From: Tahibacter aquaticus
Lineage (GTDB): Bacteria > Pseudomonadota > Gammaproteobacteria > Xanthomonadales > Rhodanobacteraceae
Length of the DNA: 64,000 nt
Direction of reading: 5' to 3'
NCBI RefSeq assembly: GCF_004363655.1
Contig: NZ_SNZH01000008.1
Location: forward strand, 146,294-210,293
In this document: positions 33,916 through 44,195 of the stretch, one piece after another
Position numbering within the stretch: the first letter of the stretch is position 1
Layout of the letters: the number at the start of each line of letters is the position of its first letter
The notes under the pieces: generated by a model
Seen by the model: only the letters and a program-made list of their open reading frames with translations
Told to the model about the DNA's origin: nothing
The model's database searches: none
Position numbers and translations under genes: made by a program

Positions 33916-35711
33916 GCGTCGCTGCCCAGGTGCAGCAGCAGGCGCTGCGAGGCCACGTCGATCAGCAGCAGCTCGCGCCGGGCATTGATCAGGGCTACGC
34001 GTTCGCCGTTGTCCGATAACGCGGCATGCTGGATCTCCACGTCGGACAGATGAATCTCCTGCGCCTGCGGCGTATACACGTGCAGGCGGCGCCGGGACGC
34101 ATCCAGCCCCAGCGGCGCGTAGGTCTGCGGCGCCTGCGGGTTGACCGCCAGGCCGACGATGCGTACCTGCTCGGGCGTGCTCGCTTCGCCCGGTTGGAAT
34201 TTGCCTTTTGCATAATGCAGCAATTTCCAGTGCGATGGGCCGTTGCTGCCGCGCAGGCTTGCGTAGGCGCAGCTGCCGTTCCAGCCGTCGTCCTCCAGCC
34301 GCCCGGCCAGGAAGGCCGTGTCGGCCGCATGCACGGTCGAGGTGCGTGCCAGCAGTTTGCGCGGCCCCTGCAGCGGGATGTGCTGCAGTTCGATCTGTCC
34401 GGCGCCGGCGATCGCCACGATGGCCTGGTCGGTTGCTGCATCGTGCAGGGCCAGCACCTGGCGCGTCAGCGCCGTGGCGTGGTTTGTCGCGCCGCGCGGC
34501 CAGGACGAGGTCCAGTCGGCCAGGTTACCCGCGTGATCGAGCAGTAGAAGGCGATTGCCAGCCTGCGCGTTGCCGATCGGCGACTGCAGCAGGCCGCGCA
34601 GCCAGCGGCCCTGGCCGGTGGCTGCTTTGAATTCCTCCGGCGGGGGGCGCGACCAGGCCTTGAAACCGCCGAGTTTCCAGCCGCGCAGATGACCGTCGAC
34701 AGACAACACGCCGCCGATGCGGCCATCGTTGAAGACAGCGCCGATCAGGCTGGCATTGCGGCGCCATTGCTGCGACGACAGGCTTGCCGCGGCGCCGCTG
34801 CGGTCGGACAGCTGTACCAGCAGCAATTCGTTGCCGCCGAGCAGCGCTACGGCCAGGCGCTGGCCGCTGCGGTCCAGCAGCGGCGGCTGGGTCAGCGCAA
34901 TGCGATGGCCGGCCGACTTCACGGCGGCCTTGCGCGCTGCCGCCACGCCGGTGAATTCGCCGCGCAGCAGGCGTACCGCGGCGCGGGGCGGCAGCGGCGG
35001 CAGCACCGCCTCGCGCTGCGCCCGGGCACTGGCCATGCACAGCGCGACGCTGCCGTCGAGACAGCGGCGCAGCTGCACGGTATGCGTAGCGGGCAGTTCC
35101 TGCGGCTGGTCGGATACCACCCAGCATTCCGCCGGGGCCTGCGGCAAGTGCGCCAGTTCTACGCGCCAGAACGCCGCCATGTCGGCGTCCGCCGTCTGCC
35201 ATTGGCGTTGCGTCAGCAGCTGTTGCAGATCGCTGGCCTGGCTCAGCCCGTGCATTGTCCTGCTGCCTTGCAGGCTGCCCCAGCCGAACTGGGCGCCCAG
35301 GCGTTCGGCGCGCTGGGCCAGCAGTATCGCCAGCGCCAGCTGCACCAGGCGCGGTGCGCCGAGCTGGCCGGGGCCGCTGTCGAACAATGCAACAATGTGC
35401 AGTCTGCTGCGCGGCCGCACCAGGCGCGGACTGAGAAACACGTGTTCACCGGCAATCGCGCGGCGCAGGAACTCGTCCGGTTCGGCCTCGGCCAGCGCCC
35501 ATTCGCTGAGCAGCAGGCGTTCGTAGCTGCCGCGCCGGCGCAGGTCGTCGATGCCGTCGGGAATGGCGTCGCCCCGGCTTTCCCGCGCGTGCAGCGGTGC
35601 CAGCAGCGGCTGCAGCCGGCGCAGCAGGTCGCCCAGTGCCGCCGCCAGTTCGTCGTCGAACCAGGCCAGGTACTGGCGCCAGGGCAGTAGCGGCGAAGGC
35701 AGGTGCTGCAC
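33912..35711 (-). CDS. vWA-beta-propeller protein of the ternary system, altered metal site
   Basis: 599 residues. Start taken as the GTG at 35711, two bases after the stop of the small upstream gene; the frame is open further but only as shadow of that gene. An N-terminal helical part (QHLPSPLLPWRQYLAWFDDELAAALGDLL) leads into a vWA-like domain (SRLHIVALFDSGPGQLGAPRL). The usual DxSxS metal site reads D-S-G-P-G: the Asp stays but both Ser positions are Gly, so metal binding may be weak or lost. The C-terminal 350 residues form a propeller (LLVQLSDRSGAA, GVLSVDGHLRGWKLGGF, LLLLDHAGNLADW). Translationally coupled to both neighbours. Probable platform for partners acted on by the MoxR ATPase; inference from the family. 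Confidence 0.78.
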   Translation of the reverse strand: MQHLPSPLLPWRQYLAWFDDELAAALGDLLRRLQPLLAPLHARESRGDAIPDGIDDLRRRGSYERLLLSEWALAEAEPDEFLRRAIAGEHVFLSPRLVRPRSRLHIVALFDSGPGQLGAPRLVQLALAILLAQRAERLGAQFGWGSLQGSRTMHGLSQASDLQQLLTQRQWQTADADMAAFWRVELAHLPQAPAECWVVSDQPQELPATHTVQLRRCLDGSVALCMASARAQREAVLPPLPPRAAVRLLRGEFTGVAAARKAAVKSAGHRIALTQPPLLDRSGQRLAVALLGGNELLLVQLSDRSGAAASLSSQQWRRNASLIGAVFNDGRIGGVLSVDGHLRGWKLGGFKAWSRPPPEEFKAATGQGRWLRGLLQSPIGNAQAGNRLLLLDHAGNLADWTSSWPRGATNHATALTRQVLALHDAATDQAIVAIAGAGQIELQHIPLQGPRKLLARTSTVHAADTAFLAGRLEDDGWNGSCAYASLRGSNGPSHWKLLHYAKGKFQPGEASTPEQVRIVGLAVNPQAPQTYAPLGLDASRRRLHVYTPQAQEIHLSDVEIQHAALSDNGERVALINARRELLLIDVASQRLLLHLGSDA

Positions 35712-35713
35712 GT

Positions 35714-36127
35714 TCAGGCCCAGCGTGCGGCGATGGCCGCCAGCAGCTCGGCGCTGGCCGGCTGCAGCCGGTCCAGCGGCACGATCTGCGCCGGCGCCGG
35801 CAGCAGCAGGTAGGCACGGCGGCCATGGCGTTGCTGGATTGCGTGCTGCAGCAGGTCCAGCGCCACTTCCGGACGCTGCGCCGTCGGCAGCCACAGGCTG
35901 GGGCAATGCGGCCGCGGCGCGGCATAGATCGCGCCTTCGCACCAGGGCAAGGTGTCGCTGCTGCCGCAGAGCAGCAGCAGATCGGCATGCGCCGCCAGCA
36001 GCCAGTCGGTGCCGGCCTGGTCCAGTCGCGCCATCGCCAGGCGATGCAGTTCGCGCGCGGCCGCGCCCGAGGCCAGTACGGCCTGGGCCGGCGGCGGTTC
36101 GGCTTCGGCCTGCCACGACCAGTTCAT
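35714..36127 (-). CDS. Small ternary-system component (bpX-type, class uncertain)
   Basis: 137 residues from an ATG at 36127 that overlaps the MoxR stop (ATGA). Sequence begins MNWSWQAEAEPPPAQAVLAS and has a central LLAAHADLLLLCGSSDTLPWCEGAIYAA and a strand YLLLPAPAQIVPLDRLQPAS. It lacks signal peptide and known catalytic motif. Its place between MoxR and the vWA protein, with coupled translation on both sides, fits the small 'X' domains of ternary systems; I cannot say which class. It might bridge ATPase and vWA protein. Real by position and codon use rather than by a recognised domain. Confidence 0.7.
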   Translation of the reverse strand: MNWSWQAEAEPPPAQAVLASGAAARELHRLAMARLDQAGTDWLLAAHADLLLLCGSSDTLPWCEGAIYAAPRPHCPSLWLPTAQRPEVALDLLQHAIQQRHGRRAYLLLPAPAQIVPLDRLQPASAELLAAIAARWA

Positions 36128-37242
36128 CCCAGATTGGCCAGCAGCACGGCCAGCTTGCGCCGCAGCGCGGCCAGTTCCGCCGGCAGCGCCCCGGTGGCGA
36201 AATTCGCATCGATCTCGCGCAATACCGCTTCCACGCGGCCGGCCTCGATCGCTTCGTCGGCGAGGCAGTGCTGCGCCGCTTCGGCCAGGCGGGCGATCCG
36301 CGAAGGCGGCTGCAGCGAAGCGGCTTCGACCGCCGCGCGCAAGGTCGGATTGGCTGCCGCAGCCAGGCTGTCGCGCAGTACATCCTGCGCCGCCAGCTGC
36401 GCTTCGCGCGTCGGCAGTACATAGAACAGCGGCCACAGATCCTGCGCCTGCGCCACTTCGCGCCCGGCCAGTACCGTGGCCGCGGCGATCAGCCGCTGCG
36501 CCTTGACGATGCGCCGGTCCGACAGGTTCAGCCCCGCGCCGCGCAGCTGGCGTAGCGCATTGGCCAGTGCCGGACGCACGCCCTCCATCTGCACCTGCAG
36601 CACGCGCTGGCTGAGCAGGTCCAGGTCGGCCAGGTCGGCGCAATGGCCCGGCGCCTGCTGCTCTGCCGCCCAGCCGCCGGCGAGCAGCGCTTCCAGCTGG
36701 TGATCGGGCACCGCATCGATGAACACATGAATGAGAAAGCGGTCGGCGAACGCGGCCAGCGAGTCGTCCTCGGGCAGCGCATTGGCCGCGCCGACGCACA
36801 CCCGCAGCGGACAGGCGATATGCGTGTGACCGCGGCGGAAGCGGCGTTCGTTGAGTACGCCGAGCAGGGTATTCAGGATGGCGGTGGAGCCGAGGAAAAC
36901 CTCGTCCAGGAAAGCCACCTCGGCTTCGGGCAGCATGCCGCTGACGTCGGTCTCGACGGTGCCCTCGCGCAGCTTGCGCAGGTCGACGGCGCCGAACAGC
37001 TCGCTGGGTTCGGTGAAGCGGCCAAGGAGGTATTCGAAATAGCGCCCGCCGATCGCTCGGGCCACGCGGCGTACTACCGCGCTCTTGGCCGTGCCGGGCG
37101 GGCCGATGATCAGCAAGTGTTCCTGCGCTACCGCGGCCAATACGATGAGTTCGGCCAGTTGTTCGCGGCCGATCAGCCCGGCTGTGGCGGAGTGGGCCAG
37201 CTCGCGCAGGCGCGCGGCGGCCGTTGGAATGGTGTTAGGCAT
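36124..37242 (-). CDS. MoxR-family AAA+ ATPase of the ternary system
   Basis: 372 residues from the ATG at 37242. Clear MoxR features: GLIGREQLAELIVLAAVA at the start, Walker A GPPGTAKS (47-54), LLGRFTEPSELFGAVDL, Walker B VAFLDEVF, sensor 1 in GAANALPED and the arginine finger region ADRFLIHVFID. MoxR proteins are chaperone-like ATPases that remodel or metal-load vWA partners. This is the first gene of the block, followed by the small component, the vWA-propeller and the bpX6-type protein, each overlapping by 4 nt or nearly touching. The set probably acts in the cytoplasm as one unit. No promoter was identified in the 145 bases upstream. Confidence 0.93.
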   Translation of the reverse strand: MPNTIPTAAARLRELAHSATAGLIGREQLAELIVLAAVAQEHLLIIGPPGTAKSAVVRRVARAIGGRYFEYLLGRFTEPSELFGAVDLRKLREGTVETDVSGMLPEAEVAFLDEVFLGSTAILNTLLGVLNERRFRRGHTHIACPLRVCVGAANALPEDDSLAAFADRFLIHVFIDAVPDHQLEALLAGGWAAEQQAPGHCADLADLDLLSQRVLQVQMEGVRPALANALRQLRGAGLNLSDRRIVKAQRLIAAATVLAGREVAQAQDLWPLFYVLPTREAQLAAQDVLRDSLAAAANPTLRAAVEAASLQPPSRIARLAEAAQHCLADEAIEAGRVEAVLREIDANFATGALPAELAALRRKLAVLLANLG

Positions 37243-37387
37243 GGATAAGCAATCGCAATCGGAACAAAAACCGGCGCATGCTGCGGGCGCTGCCGGACGG
37301 CAGTGAGCCAGGGCGCTGCGCGACGAAACCCGGTCAGTACAGGGGCCGTCACCGCATCACCGTCGCGGCAAGCAGACCCCGAACACC

Positions 37388-38284
37388 TCAGCCGCGCCAG
37401 TACGGATTGGGCTCGTGCGGATCGGGGCGGAACTGGAAACGCTTGTAGTGCCACTGGTATTGCTCGAAGGCCAGGCGTACGCACGCTTCCACGCCCTGGT
37501 TCAGTGCACTCACGGCGGTATGCAGGTTTTCCGCGCCGATCTCCGCTGGAGCGGCGCGAAAGCGGATGCGATAGCCACCGCCCCGGGGCAGGCGCTCGGC
37601 AAAGGCAAACAGCACGGTCGCGCCGGTGCGCTGGGCCAGGCGCGACACCAGCACCATGGTCAGGGCTGGTACGCCGAAGAACGGCGCGAACTCGCCGTCG
37701 CCCTGCTTGGGCTGCTGGTCGGGCAGGATGCCGACGGTGCCGCCGGCCTGCAGCCGCTTGTACAACGTGCGCACGCCGGCACCTTCGGCGCGTACCTGCT
37801 CGGGCTTGAGCGCGCCGCGGGCCTTGACCAGCAGTGGTTCCAGCGCCGGGTTGCGCGGCGGCCGGTAGACGATGGCCAGGTCGGTGCGGCTGCACAGCCA
37901 GAAGTTCAGCAGCTCCCAGCAACCCAGGTGCGGCGCCGCCACGATCAGGCCGCGGCCAGAGGCCTGCGCGGCCTGAAACAGTTCTTCACCATCGACTTCG
38001 CGCACCAGCGCCAGCGCCGTTTCTGGCCCGGCGCCCCAGATTTTGGCGATCTCGGTAATCGATTTACCGGTTTCCCGCAGCGTGCGGCGCGCCGTGGCCT
38101 GACGCTGACTGGCATCGAATTGCGTATTCACCAGGGCGAGATTCACCTCGGTATGGTGGCGCAGCTGGCTGCCGGACCACCAGAACAGCTGGCCCAGCAG
38201 TGCTCCCAGTCCATGCAGCAGGCGTAGCGGCAGCCGCCCGGACAGGCGCAACAGGAAATACAGAATGGCGAGTGAGGTAGACAT
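37388..38284 (-). CDS. LpxL/HtrB-family lipid A biosynthesis acyltransferase
   Basis: 298 residues from the ATG at 38284; 14 further codons upstream (ATG 38326) are possible but the membrane helix [19 protein letters not shown] fits the family start here. Catalytic HX4E is HLGCWE; other family landmarks are [49 protein letters not shown] and YQWHYKRF near the end. These inner-membrane enzymes add secondary acyl chains to lipid A. Chain length or which acyl step cannot be told. It diverges from dtd with 83 nt between start codons. Confidence 0.92.
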   Translation of the reverse strand: MSTSLAILYFLLRLSGRLPLRLLHGLGALLGQLFWWSGSQLRHHTEVNLALVNTQFDASQRQATARRTLRETGKSITEIAKIWGAGPETALALVREVDGEELFQAAQASGRGLIVAAPHLGCWELLNFWLCSRTDLAIVYRPPRNPALEPLLVKARGALKPEQVRAEGAGVRTLYKRLQAGGTVGILPDQQPKQGDGEFAPFFGVPALTMVLVSRLAQRTGATVLFAFAERLPRGGGYRIRFRAAPAEIGAENLHTAVSALNQGVEACVRLAFEQYQWHYKRFQFRPDPHEPNPYWRG

Positions 38285-38367
38285 GCGAACCGCCGATGGT
38301 ACCGGCCGGATTGACCGGCTGGCCATGCTTTCGCACCATCGCGTCCCCTCATTGTCCCGGACCAGCC

Positions 38368-38811
38368 ATGATCGCCCTGATCCAGCGCGTCAGCTCGGCG
38401 CGCGTCGACGTAGACGGCAGTACGGTCGGCGCCATAGGCCCGGGCCTGCTGGCCCTGGTTGCGGTACAGCCCGGCGACGGCGAGGCGCAGACGGCACGCA
38501 TGCTGCAGCGCCTGCTGGGCTATCGCGTGTTCGGCGACGAAGCCGGCCGCATGAACCGTTCGCTGGCCGATACCGCCGGCGGCCTGCTGCTGGTGTCGCA
38601 GTTCACCCTGGCCGCCGATACCGATTCGGGCATGCGCCCCAGCTTCACCCGCGCCGCCGCGCCGGCCGAAGCCGAACGCTGGTTCAACAGACTGGTCGAA
38701 TTGGCCCGGAAAACCCACTCGTCCGGGGTGGAAACCGGGCGTTTCGGTGCCCATATGCAAGTCCACCTGGTCAACGACGGCCCCGTGACCTTCCGCCTCG
38801 AAGTTCCCTGA
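38368..38811 (+). CDS. dtd: D-aminoacyl-tRNA deacylase
   Basis: 147 residues, the normal length of the family. ATG at 38368 gives the standard start [13 protein letters not shown]; the frame is open 24 codons upstream without similarity. Active-site motifs are present: SQFTLAADT (residues 77-85) and NDGPVTF near the end, equivalent to the family's N-x-GPVT. The enzyme is a cytosolic dimer that cleaves D-amino acids (and glycine) from mischarged tRNAs. It lies 101 nt upstream of rpoD in the same direction, but the promoter-like sequence between them suggests separate initiation for rpoD. Confidence 0.96.
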   Translation: MIALIQRVSSARVDVDGSTVGAIGPGLLALVAVQPGDGEAQTARMLQRLLGYRVFGDEAGRMNRSLADTAGGLLLVSQFTLAADTDSGMRPSFTRAAAPAEAERWFNRLVELARKTHSSGVETGRFGAHMQVHLVNDGPVTFRLEVP

Positions 38812-38864
38812 GCGTTCTGTACGCCACAGCACGCTATGCCTGCGAGCCAGGTCCAGGGCCTTCC

Positions 38865-38889
38865 TTGACAGGCTTCCTATAATTGACAG
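38865..38889 (+). promoter_or_regulatory. Possible rpoD promoter: TATAAT flanked by TTGACAG repeats
   Basis: A perfect TATAAT lies at 38878-38883, 30 bases before the rpoD ATG. TTGACAG occurs on both sides, at 38865 and 38883, 18 bases apart. The upstream copy is only 7 bases from the TATAAT, too close to be its -35; no good -35 sits at 16-18 bases. The repeat may therefore be an operator or chance. Confidence 0.4.
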
Positions 38890-38912
38890 TCTTTGCCTCC
38901 AGCCGAGCCCCC

Positions 38913-40778
<1,866 letters not shown>

Positions 40779-41125
40779 GCAGCATTCTGCACTAGGCGGC
40801 ACACCACGCCGGTAGTGGCCGAAGTCGTAACCGAAACCCTCCCTGTCAAAGGGGAGGGTTTTTTGTTGGGCGGAGTTGTTCTGCGCCAGCCGCTGCCTTA
40901 AGAAGTGGCGCTGCAGTTTGGATGGAATCAACGGCGAGCAAGAGACTGGCCGGAACCCCTCCTTCCCCTTCAAGCGGAAAACCGGGATGGGGATGGTGTT
41001 GGCCTCAGCCCTGAAGAAACAAAGCCTTCTTCAAGCGAGCGCCGCTACCGCCCGACTGGAGCGCATGGCAGGCCGAGCCGGGCAGGGACGGCCCCTGCTG
41101 CCCAATCACTCGGCACCGAACCCCC
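40779..41125. other. Intergenic region between rpoD and plsC stops
   Basis: Apart from the rpoD terminator I see nothing convincing. Open frames in this stretch have no ribosome site and no family resemblance. The two flanking genes converge, so no promoter is needed here. Confidence 0.5.
40834..40864 (+). terminator. Rho-independent terminator of rpoD
   Basis: AAACCCTCCC at 40834-40843 pairs perfectly with GGGAGGGTTT at 40852-40861 around an 8-nt loop, and the T-run continues to 40864. It lies 56 bases after the rpoD stop. Confidence 0.92.
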
Positions 41126-41857
41126 TCAAGCCGCCTCGCGTTTTAACGCCACCACGCTTTCCCGTGCCTGCGCCGCCAGCAGCTGCCGGTCCGCAATCTC
41201 CACGGTGCGCAGCGGCGCACCTATCGTCACCGTGATCGTGCCCGGCCGCACGCGGAACAGGCCGCCCAGGCTCAGCACCTTGCCCGAGCCCTCGATCGCC
41301 ACCGGCACCACATCGGCGCCCGAATCCAGCGCAATCTGGAAAGCGCCGCTCTTGAACGGCAAAACCTCGCCATCGTGACTGCGCGTGCCTTCCGGGAACA
41401 CACACAGCGTCGCGCCGGCCTTCACCAGTTGCGCCGCCTCGCGCATGCGCTTGGTCGCCTCGCGTGCGCTGCTGCGCTCGACAAAGATCATGCCCATGGC
41501 CTTGGCATAAGCGCCGACCAGCGGCAATCGGGACAACTCCTGCTTGAGCAGAAACTGCAGCGGCACCGGTATCGCGCGAAACAGCACGCAGATATCCATC
41601 ATCGACTGGTGATTCGCCACCACAACATGCGGCCGCGTCCAGTCCACCCGGTCCACGCCGCGCACCACCAGCTTCGCCCCCGAGCCCCACAGCAGACCCG
41701 GCACCCAGCAGCGCGCCGCCATGCGCAGCGGCAGGCGGCGCTGGCGGGTAACCAGCAGCACCACGAAGGCCACGCCGATCAGGCCCGCCGTCCAGGCCAG
41801 GGTAAAAATCAGCTGCAGCATATTGAGCACGGACCAACCCGCGCGCGAGATCCACAT
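41126..41857 (-). CDS. 1-acyl-sn-glycerol-3-phosphate acyltransferase (PlsC family)
   Basis: 243 residues from the ATG at 41857, behind GAGGGGAAGGG; a longer open frame upstream would run into the tRNA and is rejected. One or two N-terminal membrane helices (MLQLIFTLAWTAGLIGVAFVVLL) anchor it in the inner membrane. Acyltransferase motifs: NHQSMMD (HX4D catalytic pair), FLLKQELSRLPLVG, FVERSSAREATKRM, FPEGTRSHDG and PVAIEGSG. It makes phosphatidic acid from lysophosphatidic acid in phospholipid synthesis. Divergent from the tRNA gene. Confidence 0.93.
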   Translation of the reverse strand: MWISRAGWSVLNMLQLIFTLAWTAGLIGVAFVVLLVTRQRRLPLRMAARCWVPGLLWGSGAKLVVRGVDRVDWTRPHVVVANHQSMMDICVLFRAIPVPLQFLLKQELSRLPLVGAYAKAMGMIFVERSSAREATKRMREAAQLVKAGATLCVFPEGTRSHDGEVLPFKSGAFQIALDSGADVVPVAIEGSGKVLSLGGLFRVRPGTITVTIGAPLRTVEIADRQLLAAQARESVVALKREAA

Positions 41858-41932
41858 TGCACCCTTCCCCTCGATGTCCGCCGCACAGTCTGCCGCAGTG
41901 GCGGGACTGGCGACGAATTCCCCATAGCCCTG

Positions 41933-41938
41933 TAGAAT
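41933..41938 (+). promoter_or_regulatory. Candidate -10 element of the tRNA gene
   Basis: TAGAAT lies 45 bases before the tRNA, followed by a GC-rich discriminator (CGCGGGTCCGCGG) as in stringently controlled stable-RNA promoters. No clear -35 is seen at the right distance. Confidence 0.35.
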
Positions 41939-41983
41939 CGCGGGTCCGCGGCCCGGGCTCAAGCCCTGCGCCGCCGTCTCGCC

Positions 41984-42059
41984 GGGCCTATAGCTCAACG
42001 GTTAGAGCAGAGGACTCATAATCCTTTGGTTCACGGTTCAAATCCGTGTGGGCCCACCA
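41984..42059 (+). tRNA. tRNA with CAT anticodon, probably tRNA-Ile2 (lysidine type)
   Basis: A complete cloverleaf: acceptor GGGCCTA/TGGGCCC (one T-G pair), D-arm with AGCTCAACGGTTAGAGC, anticodon stem GAGGA/TCCTT with loop CTCATAA (anticodon 42017-42019), T-loop GGTTCAAATCC and encoded CCA at 42057-42059. The G-C rich acceptor and the ACTCATAATCC arm look like the isoleucine-2 tRNA whose C34 becomes lysidine and reads AUA. Automatic tools often call this type tRNA-Met; elongator Met cannot be fully excluded. Confidence 0.93.
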
Positions 42060-42637
42060 TTCAAATCGCTTGCGTCGCATGTGCGTGCTTGTGGATGCAA
42101 GCAGAGGTTGGCCATCTCGTTTAGCGCACCGTTCTCAACGTCTTCTACCGTTGCCGTAGGAGTGTTGAGTTTCGATGTCTGGCGGTCGCTTCGACCGGTG
42201 TTTTGCGGGTCCGCTTGATGCAAGTCACTGTTGCGCTCGGCAGGCTCTGAACCGCCCCGTGTTCCCCGGAGGCTCCATGCGTCAGGGCGGCATCATGAGC
42301 GCCGCCGTCGCCTTGAGCCGACCTGAACTCGTCAGCGGATTCGGGGTGCTTGCCGGCCGCATCCTGCCGGAGATCGAATTGCAGCTGGTCAGGCGCGATG
42401 CCTCGGACGCGTGTTCGTGCGTTCATCGGTCAATGAAGCGACGACGCCAGGCGCTCCGTCGAATGGGCTCACTGCGCGACCACGGCATCGCACCGGCGAT
42501 GCCGGTGTATTTCTCCGCAGGGTTCGAACGCGCGATGTCCCAGCAGGCCCGCCGATCGGCGCTGTCTGGTCGACGAACCCTGTCCGTCAATCCATGATGC
42601 CAGCTGACCGGCCCGCGCCATCTCAAGGAGAGTAGAC
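42060..42637. other. Gene-poor stretch after the tRNA
   Basis: About 580 bases with no gene I can support. Open frames on both strands (for example 42175-42597 plus, 42145-42426 minus) have no ribosome site or family resemblance and less of the strong third-position GC pattern of neighbours. It may hold a decayed gene or the edge of acquired DNA. Confidence 0.4.
42134..42169 (+). terminator. Terminator-like imperfect hairpin after the tRNA
   Basis: CTCAACGTCTTCTAC at 42134-42148 pairs with GTAGGAGTGTTGAG at 42156-42169 with one bulge and a few wobble pairs, loop 7 nt, then TTT. It starts 75 bases after the tRNA 3' end and could end its transcript. Confidence 0.45.
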
Positions 42638-43750
42638 ATGACGACAACGATCACTGCCGCCGTGGTCCGCACCCACAAGCAGCCCTTCACCATCGAATCG
42701 CTGCAGCTGGACGACATCCGGCCAAACGAGGTCCGCGTCCGCCTCGTGGCAACGGGCGTCTGCCATACCGACGCCATAGTGCGCGACGGCATCTATCCCA
42801 CCCCGTTGCCCGCGGTTCTTGGCCATGAGGGCGCAGGCATCGTCGAACAGGTCGGCGCTGCTGTTCGCACGGTCAAGCCCGGCGATCACGTGGTGATGTC
42901 GGCCGCGTACTGCACGTACTGCACGCAGTGCCGGTCGGGGGAAGTGGCGTACTGCGAGAACGTCTTCGCCGAGGATTTCGGTGGTTGCCGGACGTCCGAT
43001 GGCACTACCGCGCTGTCATCTGCGGACGGCGAAACGATCTCCTCTCATTTCTTCGGCCAGTCGGCATTTGCGACCCATGCGAACGTGGTTGAGAGTTCCA
43101 TCATTTCTGTCCCCAAGGACGTTCCGCTCGAAGCCGTCGCGTTCTTTGGTTGCGGGATACAGACCGGCGCCGGTGCGATCTTCAACGAGCTGCGCCCGCC
43201 GGCAGGTTCGTCGATCGCTGTCTCGGGAACCGGCGCGGTCGGGCTCGCCGCAATCATGGCCGCGCGGATTGCGGGAGCGACCACGATCGTCGCCATCGAT
43301 CTTCACGAAGCGCGACTGGAACTCGCAAGAGCGCTGGGCGCCACCCATACGGTCAACGCGAGTACCGCCAACACGCTGAACGAGCTAATGCGGGTGACGA
43401 AAGGACGCGGGGTCAACTACATCGTCGACACGACGGCCGTGCCGCAGGTACTGACAAAACTCGCGAAGGCGCTGAGCGTCCGCGGCACGCTCGCCCTGGT
43501 TGGTGCCGCGAAGCCGGGCACCGAGGCACCGTTCGAAATCGGTCAGTCGCTTGTGCGCGGCTGGACCTTCAAGACGATCGTCCAGGGCAGCTCGGTGCCC
43601 CAGGTCTTCATTCCGCGCCTCATCCGACTATGGCAGCAGGGTCATTTTCCGGCGGAAAGGCTTGCAAAGACCTACAGGCTTGATGAGATCAACAAGGCGT
43701 TCGAGGATTCCGCCGCAGGCGTCACCATCAAGCCAGTCATCGTTTTCTGA
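42638..43750 (+). CDS. Zinc-dependent alcohol dehydrogenase (MDR), aryl-alcohol type
   Basis: 370 residues; a strong AAGGAGAG 9 bases upstream sets the ATG at 42638. Landmarks of zinc MDR enzymes: catalytic zinc site GVCHTDAIVRDG and GHEGAGIV, structural-zinc cysteines in CTYCTQCRSGEVAYC, and the NAD fold SGTGAVGLAAIMAARI with acidic AIDLHEARLELA. The overall pattern, including YCENVFAEDFGG and the substrate-side FFGQSAFATHANV, is like benzyl/aryl-alcohol dehydrogenases (XylB group), which oxidise primary alcohols with NAD+. Substrate is not certain. The gene stands alone, flanked by about 450-580 bases of gene-poor DNA, and its codon use looks less GC-extreme than neighbours. Confidence 0.9.
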   Translation: MTTTITAAVVRTHKQPFTIESLQLDDIRPNEVRVRLVATGVCHTDAIVRDGIYPTPLPAVLGHEGAGIVEQVGAAVRTVKPGDHVVMSAAYCTYCTQCRSGEVAYCENVFAEDFGGCRTSDGTTALSSADGETISSHFFGQSAFATHANVVESSIISVPKDVPLEAVAFFGCGIQTGAGAIFNELRPPAGSSIAVSGTGAVGLAAIMAARIAGATTIVAIDLHEARLELARALGATHTVNASTANTLNELMRVTKGRGVNYIVDTTAVPQVLTKLAKALSVRGTLALVGAAKPGTEAPFEIGQSLVRGWTFKTIVQGSSVPQVFIPRLIRLWQQGHFPAERLAKTYRLDEINKAFEDSAAGVTIKPVIVF

Positions 43751-44195
43751 CGCGCACCACCGGCGGATCCGCTACATCCCGTATCCGTATCCACCCCTGG
43801 TGGGCTCGGTCCTTCGGCGTGCACAGCTGGAGAAGACCCCAGGGCAGATCGGTGAAGATCTCCTCCGCATCGCAGGGTTCGGCGTCATGTCCTGTCTCGT
43901 GATCGCCGAACCGGCCACCGTTGCATGCGGTCGCAACGATGTATTCCTGAGCCGCATAGTCCCTATGCGCGCAACATCAAGCAGCGGCGCGGCAAACGCT
44001 AACGCTGCTCCATCTCGAGGAACAGTAGTCTTTCCGTGAATTCTTTCGTCCTGCCCGACGGCCATCGTCTTGGCTCGTGAGACAGCGGGTTGCTTTAGTC
44101 AGAAATCACGGAAGCGCCGCGGCCGAGAGTCAACAGGCACCGCATGTGTCGTCGCCGGAAAACTCATCCCATCTGAGCACCACATACGATCAGTT
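43751..44195. other. Gene-poor stretch between alcohol dehydrogenase and GNAT gene
   Basis: About 445 bases. The plus frame from 43500 to 44039 continues open past the dehydrogenase in another phase (RIRYIPYPYPPLVGSVLRRA) but has no start or ribosome site and matches nothing I know. No hairpin, repeat or RNA gene stands out. It may be a decayed gene. Confidence 0.4.

Noticed and set aside
38865..38883. TTGACA and TATAAT as a ready promoter for rpoD
   Set aside because: Spacer is 7 bases, not 16-18; kept only as a possible -10 with repeats.
42175..42597. 140-codon plus-strand open frame after the tRNA
   Set aside because: No ribosome site, mixed codon use and no family resemblance; may be decayed DNA.
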